From Corynespora cassiicola (lineage: Eukaryota; Ascomycota; Dothideomycetes; Pleosporales; Corynesporascaceae), in contig JAEUWY010000004.1 of assembly GCA_022059125.1 (NCBI GenBank), forward strand, positions 3,472,001 to 3,536,000: a stretch of 64,000 nt of DNA, written 5' to 3'. This document shows, piece after piece, positions 56,291 to 64,000 of the stretch. The notes beneath the pieces are model-generated. The model searched no databases. It was not told the origin of the DNA and saw only the letters and a program-made list of their open reading frames with translations. How positions within the stretch are numbered: the stretch's first letter is position 1; the number at the start of each line of letters is the position of its first letter. Made by a program: the position numbers and the translations under genes.

Positions 56291-58630
56291 ATGGCTGCAC
56301 AGAAAAAGAAACCTTGGTATCTGGAAACGGCTGGAACCACCCCAGAGCTATGTCGAGTTTGCGCGCAGGTGAATTTTGCTTGGTTATTGGAACATGACTT
56401 CAGCAAAGCGCGATGGGATCATTGGAAATCGGCTGCCTTGGACGATGATGGGCTACAACACACTAATTTTCCTGAGACGAACACCAAAACCACTTATAAT
56501 TTTCCGGAATTGTCTCTTGGATTTCTCTGCGACATAATAGAAAAGAGTGAGAGCTGTACTTTTTGTAATCTTATCAGCCAAACGGTTGCCGCCCTGTACA
56601 AGATCGAAAAGCAGGAACTACTGAAATACGAATTCGGCGACTTCCCCTCAAGATCCGTTTTTTGCACCCTGGAAAATACGAAGAAGCACCTCACGCCCAA
56701 TGACACATATGATTTGATCATCAACCTTACCAATATTCAATCGAATTTTCATGTTTTTCAGCAAGCAACCATACATCGAATCGAGGACAATAATGCCGTT
56801 CCTTATACTGGTCGACTTGTCTCCCGCCGAATCAACTTCCTTTCCATAAAAAACTGGTTGGCTCGATTTCACCCAAGCGATGAAAGCTTTGAAAATCAGG
56901 AAAAGATTATCCCGGGGTTTCGGGTTGTTGATGTATTAAACAACAATATAATACCAGTTCGAGGGCCAAGAGGATGCCGTTATCTTGCCCTGAGCTATGT
57001 TTGGGGCGGGCCACAAGAGTTCCAGAATGTCAGAGCAATCGATACAAAACTGCAATTACCAGGAAGCCTCTTGAAGCACCCTCTTCCAAAAACAATTGAA
57101 GATGCTATCCTGCTCACATCAAATGTTGGGGAACGCTTTCTTTGGGTTGACAGCCTCTGTATTGTGCAGGACGATGGAGAGGCAAAGATGGTTCAAATAA
57201 ATGCGATGGACCAGGTTTATAGCTGCGCCATTTCCGCCATCGTAGCCATCGATGGCAAAAGCTGTCATGATGGCCTTCCAGGGGTCCGAAGTACAGAAGG
57301 TAGATGGAAGCAGCATACAATTTCTGTTCGAGGGATCAGATTGGCCAATAAACAAATCAACGGCCGCGCTGGCAGGGAATGTGTTTGGACGACAAGAGGT
57401 TGGACTTATCAAGAGCATGCTTTGTCACAACGCTGTATTCATTTTGATTCAGATGGTCTGCAGTTCGAGAGTGAGGATGGTCTTTTCGTAGAAGATGTCT
57501 ATCCTCCGCCACACAATCCACAACTGCAACAAGCTCCGTGTGGGATCCCTGCAGCCGTTACTGTACCAGGAATCCATCTCCAGTCGAATATCGTTCTATA
57601 CGCTCTATCGGTTTCTTTTTATTCGACTCGGTCACTGAGTTATGAGTCAGACGCTCTATCTGCGTTTCAAGGTGTGCTCAACGTTCACCGAAATCGTTTC
57701 CGTCGGAATTTTCTGTATGGTATGCCTTCATCTGAGCTCGAGTTTAGCCTGATATGGCAGCCTGTTGGCCATATATACAGACGAATTCATGATGACAACA
57801 ATAGGGCAATGTTTCCAAGTTGGAGCTGGATAGGTTGGAAAGGGACTGTGGTTTTGCCTCTCTCAAACGCGGCTCGCTTCAGTCGCGTGACGTGGATTGA
57901 TGCAGGTGATATGATGACAGAGTTTACGTCTGAAGATTGGAGAGGCACAGAATCTACAGAGCTCGGCAATTGGAAGCTCGTAGCAAACCACGGGGCAGAT
58001 GTCATACCTTGCTTTTACCAGGAAAATGAACCAACAGCACGCTTTGCGCATCCTATCTCTCAACAAATTCCGCATAGATTCGAGAGCTATCTCTTTCTCC
58101 GGGAGAATTCTCATGTTTTATCTTTTTGTGCTCTCACAGTTAGCCTAGAGGCTGAACCTGGGAACCGTTCTCTTGAGGATCCAGAAGACACAAACGTCAC
58201 TTCGCCGGACACTGTTCACTCCTACACGATCAAAGATCGGTTCAACCGCTGTTGTGGTATCGTCTATCTTCATTCCCAAGATACCAAAACAAATAGATCA
58301 CGGAAACTGCAATGCGTTGCGATATCCCGAACGAAATATGGAACAGGTAATGCATCGTCTGATGCTCCGCCATCAGACGACTCCGATGTCACACGAATTC
58401 GCGCGGAATATGCTCTTAGACAACATCTTCGAAGCAAAAGTGAGCAGAGAAACGCTAGTAACTATTTCGACACCTATGATTTCGAACTCAAATGGCAAGC
58501 TTACGATATAGTTGTGATCGCTCGTCTAGCTAAGAGCGAAGGCTTGTCAGAACGGATTGGAGTTGGCTTCTGTCTTGTTGAAGCATTTTGGGATGCTGAC
58601 CCGGAAAGGATGGTAGTTTCGTTAGCTTAG
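56291..58630 (+). CDS. HET-domain (heterokaryon incompatibility-like) protein
   Basis: A single exon, 779 aa. The HET domain is complete: YLALSYVWGGPQEF, LPKTIEDAILLTSNVGERFLWVDSLCIVQDD, the MDQVYSCAISAIVAIDG helix and, after a variable loop, CVWTTRGWTYQEHALSQRCIHF. An N-terminal Cys-containing segment precedes it (LCRVCAQVNF and CTFCNLIS, CxxC pairs that could bind metal), as in many HET proteins. The C-terminal half (SLSYESDALSAFQGVLN, FPSWSWIGWKG) is the normal extension of this class. HET domains trigger cell death on non-self recognition when paired with a partner; most members are uncharacterised. No STAND partner is adjacent. It sits beside gene-poor AT-rich DNA, common for this fast-evolving family. 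Confidence 0.95.
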   Translation: MAAQKKKPWYLETAGTTPELCRVCAQVNFAWLLEHDFSKARWDHWKSAALDDDGLQHTNFPETNTKTTYNFPELSLGFLCDIIEKSESCTFCNLISQTVAALYKIEKQELLKYEFGDFPSRSVFCTLENTKKHLTPNDTYDLIINLTNIQSNFHVFQQATIHRIEDNNAVPYTGRLVSRRINFLSIKNWLARFHPSDESFENQEKIIPGFRVVDVLNNNIIPVRGPRGCRYLALSYVWGGPQEFQNVRAIDTKLQLPGSLLKHPLPKTIEDAILLTSNVGERFLWVDSLCIVQDDGEAKMVQINAMDQVYSCAISAIVAIDGKSCHDGLPGVRSTEGRWKQHTISVRGIRLANKQINGRAGRECVWTTRGWTYQEHALSQRCIHFDSDGLQFESEDGLFVEDVYPPPHNPQLQQAPCGIPAAVTVPGIHLQSNIVLYALSVSFYSTRSLSYESDALSAFQGVLNVHRNRFRRNFLYGMPSSELEFSLIWQPVGHIYRRIHDDNNRAMFPSWSWIGWKGTVVLPLSNAARFSRVTWIDAGDMMTEFTSEDWRGTESTELGNWKLVANHGADVIPCFYQENEPTARFAHPISQQIPHRFESYLFLRENSHVLSFCALTVSLEAEPGNRSLEDPEDTNVTSPDTVHSYTIKDRFNRCCGIVYLHSQDTKTNRSRKLQCVAISRTKYGTGNASSDAPPSDDSDVTRIRAEYALRQHLRSKSEQRNASNYFDTYDFELKWQAYDIVVIARLAKSEGLSERIGVGFCLVEAFWDADPERMVVSLA

Positions 58631-61052
58631 TAGAAAGCAATATAATAAGTTCCTTACAAAAGGTATGGGAAGTGGTCATTTGTACGATCCCATTATTATA
58701 AGGGCTTGCTATAGGAAGCATGCCCCGTTTTCCTGATAGCCTTGAAAACCCTTCCATGAGTATTTTGAATATACGTAAGCGTATTTTATAAAACTACAGT
58801 TCTGTCACTCAGCAGAAAAGACTATATCGCGAACCTTTTTTTAAAAAAGACTAATAACAACAGCATTTAGAAGGTTAGATGAGCATTTTAAACAATAAAC
58901 TTTTTACCTTATAAGAAAGTATTTAGAGTTATCTAAAAAATCTCGCAACTGTTTAGATTTTTAAAAAAATGAATGCTAGCATTTTGTGATTTACAATATA
59001 ATTATAAAGTAGTGTCTACTATATTCGTAATGAGTTAAAAAGAGGTATTAGGCTCCCAAGGTTTGTATGGTTTGGTATTCTTACGTCGACAGTCTTTGTC
59101 ATGGAAACCGACTCGCCGTGTTCGCCAAATGCGAAGGTGCCACAATCTTACTATATGGGCCGGGTCTTTTTAGATGAGGACCTTATACAAAAGTCTACAT
59201 GGCTTCAGTATATTGGAAGTTTGTAAGTCTGTCGATGTTTGTTGGTCAAGTGGTCCAGAAGGATAGGCAGGGTAGCTTGAAAAGAGAAGGGACTTGGTTG
59301 ACTGCATAAGGTATATACAGTTTCTGTAATGGCCTATGTGGTACATGATATTTTAAATGATGATCTTGGAGGGTTGATTCTGGTGTAATGGGCCTCAATG
59401 AAGTGCTTCTGAGCCATTAAGGATGGACCATTCGCTGTTGTTTACGACTTTTAGGCAGCCCCCGAGTCAACAGTCGATGTGACTAAACACGACAAAAATG
59501 CCATGGTAAAAATTAGCAGACATATTGACAAGAAAACGATGTGCGCTGCTGGAATAGGCCATGTCTCTGGTCGCTGCATTTGAGCGCTGAGCACGAGGGC
59601 GACTTCGAGCGTTGAACTGAAAGTACACGGGAGCCATCTCTAACGAAGGCTCGCATGAAGAAAGACATCGTGTTTTTTTTTAGAAAATATCCTGGAGTAT
59701 TTGTTGTTGAGAGGTATAGAGTTCCGGATGAGGTGATGAGAGTGACTATCATAAACGTTGCATGTTCGTCTTGACGGGGTAGTCGCCGATGGATCGATCT
59801 GTACGCGCTCGGCGCGGTGGTTCTTAGTTGCAGAGCGTGCCGAAAATACTAAGGCAAAAGTGAGTATAAGAGCAAATCCATTGGTTTATGAATGAAATAG
59901 CCACTATTTCTCGATGGGCTCGGGATGCTGCAGCTTACGTTCCCGCAACGTGGAATGGACAGAAATGGTGATGAAGCAACTTGAAACAAGCTAACACGTC
60001 AGATAACCTTTACAGTAGAACAGCCCACTTGAAACCGGGGACCTAGAGACGTGCGTTCATAGGTGCGCAATTCATTAAAAAGGGATCTAGTGTGTGATCA
60101 TTCTGTTTCCGACAGAAGATGCGACAGATTTGATCATAGAGCTGCACCGCCTCGTAAGGCTATGTGAGGAGGAACAAAACAGCTGAAGTATGACTGGATT
60201 CTTAATGGAATCTAATCGGCGATCAGTTCTTTAAATATCGACAACGTTGTTCCCCATTCATGAAGAGAGTCGCATCAGCGGTTGCGGCTCAATGCGACGA
60301 AGCACTTGATGTGTGGATGGGCAGCCCAAATGATTAATATGAGGTTGCTTGTAAAAAGAACGAGGACAAATAAACTGCTTTAAAATCGTTTCTTCTTGCC
60401 TTAGTTTCTGTTTTGTCAGACGTCTGACCAGCGTCGTTACTGTTTATACTTATTATCTGTGCTTGCTGTTTAGTCCTGGCCCAGGAATGCTGAGAGAAAG
60501 GGACTCCTACAGCTCTTTGAAAAAACTGCTATAAATCATTATAGATTGATCCAGCCAATCTTGACCTATTCTAGGTGTATTGTACTTCGCAGGAACAGCT
60601 CTGTGTTTAAAGCAGCCTATATACATTAGTTAAAAATGCAAATAATCTATTCAAAAAAATCCAGAGTCTTTAAAGCAGCCCCAGAAAATTGAAAATGAAC
60701 GAATTATAAAATTTGGATTACAAAAACATTAAATTGTTTGTCTTTAGGGGTATACATATCCAACTTAGAGTGTTCATCTAGGTATCTAAACCAAAATACA
60801 TCGCAAGATTAAATAGACATCATGTTGTTAGGTTGACTTCATTTTGCCGGGGCCTTTTTCCATCTACCATTCCAGCGCACAAGGACAGAAGAGAATATGT
60901 TGTAAACCTTCAAGCTGGTTGAAAATACAAGAAATGCGACCAAACAAAGTGCAAAACGATCTTCTTGATAAACCAGCCGGCGGCTCTCGAAGATAATTCT
61001 TGTGGGTTATTAGTAACAAACAGAGTGGAAGACTACGAAAATGAGTGAAAAT
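58631..61052. other. AT-rich, gene-poor interval with an old repeat copy
   Basis: About 2.4 kb. 58700-59040 is extremely AT-rich, with many TTTAAAA/TTTTTAG words, like DNA decayed by repeat-induced point mutation. The second copy of the 9-kb element is at 60420-60518. An open frame at 59513-59752 has no domain and was not accepted. Confidence 0.5.
60420..60518 (+). repeat. short dispersed element, copy B
   Basis: It matches 9201-9300 along its whole length (shared TTTAGTCCTGGCCCAG and GGACTCCTACAGCTCTT) with about 14 differences, mostly transitions. Unlike copy A I see no direct flanking repeats, so it is probably older or degraded. Confidence 0.6.
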
Positions 61053-62884
61053 TCAGAGGGGTCGAATAGCACCTTCTCGGCTTTCTGCCCAACGGCCGTG
61101 GATACGTTGCCGAAGACCCTTGCCCCAGAAAGCTGCGGGTACAAATACTAAACCAGTGACAAGTTGTAGGGCAGCCAACTCGATACCAACAACCATGAAG
61201 CCTTGTTTTGCAATCCAAGGCACGAGACTAAAGCTCAGAGAGTAGGATAGGATAAAACTGCCTCCAATAACGACGACAAGAGCTGGTGCAGCCCATCGGG
61301 GAAATGCCTCCGTAACCCAAAGCATAGTCGTGATGCTCATAGCAACATTGGAGAATGTGCTGAGCAGATAAGAGATATAATAGGCTGAAGGAGACCAATG
61401 ATATTTGGTAGCAAGACCAAACATGATGTTGCTGAGCATTGCAGTCAAGATGGGGAAAATGTACCCGACGAGGTAGTGTTCTGCTTCGCGAACACCACTG
61501 TTTCGCTTGGACAAGCGATTGAGGATGGCTCGGAGAAGGATCCCCCCCAACGGCCAACCAAGAAAATATCCAATCGCTCCAGAGATATTCATGAGAACCG
61601 TGTGGATGCTAGATGCTTTGTATGGCGGGGAGTTCAAGATGGTAGGATAGCTAGAAACAATGTACATGAAACCAGCTTCGTTGACAGCTCGCATGATAAC
61701 GACCCAGAATATCAGAGGATTCAGTAAACAAAAGAAGATCTGGGGGTATGAGAGCAGCATCGATTTCCAAGACGTGCGCGAGGCTCGATGGACTCTGAAT
61801 TGGTCAAGGAATTCCCTGACCCAAGATCGATGTGGGGCACTTGGAAGGACTTTGTTGTAGATAGATCGATTCAGCGATTCCAGATCATCGTCTTTGTAAA
61901 TTTTAAGCTTCTCGGAAGCCGTTTGGACGAAAGTGCGACCATCATAGGCAACGGCGGGCCGTTTAAAATATGTCTCTGGAAAGAAGAGCAACACAGAAAA
62001 AAACGCGAATCCCGTGACGAAAGACCAGAAGCCGTAAAAGTGACGCCACTCTAGGCCTTGTCTAGTTGTGTATGGGACAATTACGGTCGAAAGTGTACCC
62101 AAGAAGCCGTTGATGGACCAATAAATTGCGATAATCGACGGACGGTTGTGGATGAATGTCAAATCGATAACGATCAGAAAGGCCTAGTTCAATGAGACAT
62201 TGATGATATTCATTGTGGGAAGCACTTACAACTGTAACCGAGAATCCTTCTGCTATTCCAGCAAAACATATGCACACCAATAGCTGAACGAAGGTCCTAG
62301 AGATGGAGGCACCCACACATGAGATGAATAACATCAGAGATGCAGCCACAAATGTGGGTCTGCGCCCAACAGCAAAGGTCATAGGGACCCAAATAAATGA
62401 GCCAATGCCTATGAACAATGTTGGCGCAGTCACTAATGCCTGGATGCTGAACGGCGAAGTTTTCTGCATTTCCAATATTCGTTAGCATTACCATGCGGCC
62501 AAGTGGGTATGAATATCTCACCTCAGGAGGAAAGTCTGCAGCGAGACCGCTCAGTGATGCGCTCGCGCCGGTCATCATCACGAGGCCTGCGTAGATGAAA
62601 ATTGCTACACATGCAAATGCAATGGCTCTCTTCCTAACTTCCCAGCTCAGCGGGTCGAAGGGACTTTCAGACGGAATTGGGAGGTTCAAGGTCCGGCCAT
62701 CTGAAGTGATGAGATACACTGAGCCGGAAAGAATAAAAGAGTCATGTTTTTGCCGCTCGTTCATAGAAAGACTGGAAAAGCTGGACATATCCGAGGACGC
62801 ACCAGGCGTCTCGGCTCGTGTAGAGCTCGTCGACGATCTCGGTGACGATGGCATAGAGAAAGCTGGATGGGAGTCGGACGTCAT
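61053..62884 (-). CDS. MFS transporter, DHA1-type
   Basis: Three exons: 62522-62884, 62230-62463, 61053-62183 (introns 58 and 46 nt), 575 aa. A Ser/Thr-rich cytosolic N-terminus of about 80 residues ends in PSESPFDPLSWEVRKRAIAF, the usual lead-in of fungal DHA1 carriers. TM1 is FACVAIFIYAGLVMM; the junctions rebuild FPPEKTSPFSIQALVTAP and SVTVAFLIVIDLTFIHNRP. The MFS motif after TM2 is a variant (AVGRRPTFVAAS), followed by a long cytoplasmic loop (RTFVQTASEKLKIY to SWVREFLDQF) and six further helices. Similar to many plasma-membrane multidrug or metabolite carriers of unknown substrate. No enzyme gene is adjacent. Confidence 0.92.
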
Positions 62885-64000
62885 TTCGAATTTGCTATAC
62901 CTCTGCGTATTGACTCGAAGGCAAGCTCGGTTTCCTAACCCTTGGCTGAGATGTCCCTTTGCGTAGTTTTATCAGTTTGGCCACATTCCAGTCCGGTATA
63001 GTGAATTTTTCATATGGTCTGGCTCCCCTGGGCATTGAATGAATTGTAAAAGTCGAACTGCTTTAACGATGTAGGTTCAAAACGGTAGCAAGCCCCTCTT
63101 GAGTTGTTGGGCTTCCAGGTATTCGTACCAACACGTATGCCTCACTTTTGCTCGGGTCCATGTCTTCAGATTCACGAACTCAACAAGGTTTAGCTTAAAC
63201 ACCCCAGGAAGAAGATTGTCTTCCCGCATATCAATTATTGGCTAAAGAACTCAGGGTAACTTTCCATGCATCATCAAAATCTCCCAAGACAGCCCCATGC
63301 GTTCGCAGAGGTGAAACAGGAGACTTTGGCCCAAAAAGAGAGCCCAAGCAAACGAACTGAGCCCAGGCCTAGAGGGCTTGGCAATGATCCGAACCCCAGG
63401 GACTAAGTCAATCCCTTTCAGGAACTCCCCAGTTTCATAATGCGGGGTAAAGTTGGTGATCCAAGTCCCGGGACTACGGCGAAACATCTCGGAGCAAACC
63501 CCACGAAGGACAATTCGTCAAAAGATAAAATCCGGCCTCTTCCGTTATCCGTTATTGAGACTTGACATGAGACCATGAGACAGAAGAAGATGCAGTCAAA
63601 ACTATAGAAAATGGAGCCAAAGGGAGTATTGAAGTGCAGCTAACGCCCACATCTGGTGGCGACCTTGCCAAATGGAGTGACAGGAACGATGGGCAACGTC
63701 TTTCAAATGAAGGAAAGCGCTCGGAAATGGCTTACGATGACATCTGTGACATTTCGGATCGTATTCCGAGAGCATCCAAAAATCATGGACTATCATGAAC
63801 TCAGTATCTTATCTCGTGAAAACACTTGAGCTATGAGGTTCGGAATTTTGTTGACTCAGAAGCCGTATTAGATATCTAATCCCATGATGTTATGTGAGCA
63901 CTTTGATAAATGGATGAAAAAATTGTGGGATTTGCTAGACAATCGGTTTCTTGATGATTTTGTCCGCGTATGTCAGAGTGCCGCCCTCAATCCTGCAGCA
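62885..64000. other. right-end region without a supported gene
   Basis: About 1.1 kb upstream of the MFS gene. Short minus-strand frames (63251-63487, 63602-63796) have ATG starts but no domain or splice partner; a gene whose main part lies beyond the edge cannot be excluded. Confidence 0.4.

Noticed and set aside
63251..63487. 78-codon minus-strand frame near the right edge
   Set aside because: Has an ATG but no recognisable family or splice partner; too short to call.
1..64000. tRNA genes, CRISPR arrays and PKS/NRPS-type clusters
   Set aside because: No tRNA T-loop/A-box pair in a cloverleaf context, no regularly spaced repeats and no large biosynthetic genes were seen; CRISPR is not expected in a fungus.

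Overview
The window is nuclear DNA of a filamentous ascomycete (Pezizomycotina). The evidence is the short introns (about 45-75 nt, GTAAGT/GTATGT donors, CTGAC/CTAAC branch points, YAG acceptors), a dispersed single 5S rRNA gene, and typical fungal families: Zn2Cys6 and C2H2 regulators, a HET-domain protein, DUF1996, GH43, DOMON-cytochrome b561 and several MFS transporters. The class cannot be fixed from sequence alone. I rebuilt about 20 spliced genes by hand; nearly all exon junctions were checked by keeping frame and restoring known motifs. There is no PKS/NRPS core gene, CRISPR array or intact autonomous transposon.

Layout. 0-9 kb: the 3' end of a gene cut by the left edge, an unrecognised four-exon gene (871-2697), then a C2H2/fungal_trans regulator, an MFS exporter-like carrier and an SDR (3066-8582). 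The regulator and the carrier share a 317-bp divergent promoter holding three GTCGAC palindromes. 9-17 kb: a small dispersed element with 13-bp direct flanks, a secreted alpha-carbonic anhydrase, a haem aldoxime dehydratase, a nine-exon DUF1996 protein, a 5S rRNA gene and a class II aldolase/adducin-like protein. 19-26.5 kb: two large regulators, one with two separate C2H2 modules and one Zn2Cys6 factor of the cutinase-factor type. 27-38.7 kb: a GC-rich housekeeping block with ATP12, an OSH1-type oxysterol-binding protein (ankyrin, PH, FFAT-like, ORD), an intracellular GH43 enzyme and a large coiled-coil protein with a PigL_N/SesA-like N-terminus. 41-55.5 kb: DOMON-b561, a hexose-type transporter whose upstream region carries clustered CreA-like and CGG/CCG sites, a Sac phosphoinositide phosphatase, a PLC-like phosphodiesterase and an SDR. 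56-64 kb: a HET-domain gene, 2.4 kb of AT-rich gene-poor DNA containing a second copy of the 9-kb element, and an MFS transporter.

How it fits together. The middle (about 26-38 kb) is GC-rich core genome: mitochondrial ATP synthase assembly, sterol/PI4P transport, sugar metabolism. The flanks are AT-richer and carry accessory functions (HET, transporters, SDRs, repeat remnants). Lipid signalling genes (OSH1-like, Sac phosphatase, PLC-like) occur in the same window but not as an operon-like unit. The best candidate functional unit is the regulator-transporter-SDR trio at 3.1-8.6 kb. I did not find a clearly undescribed system. The most unusual items are the PigL_N/coiled-coil protein, the repeat pair, micro-exons of 11 and 12 nt, and three stop-free introns whose length is a multiple of three.
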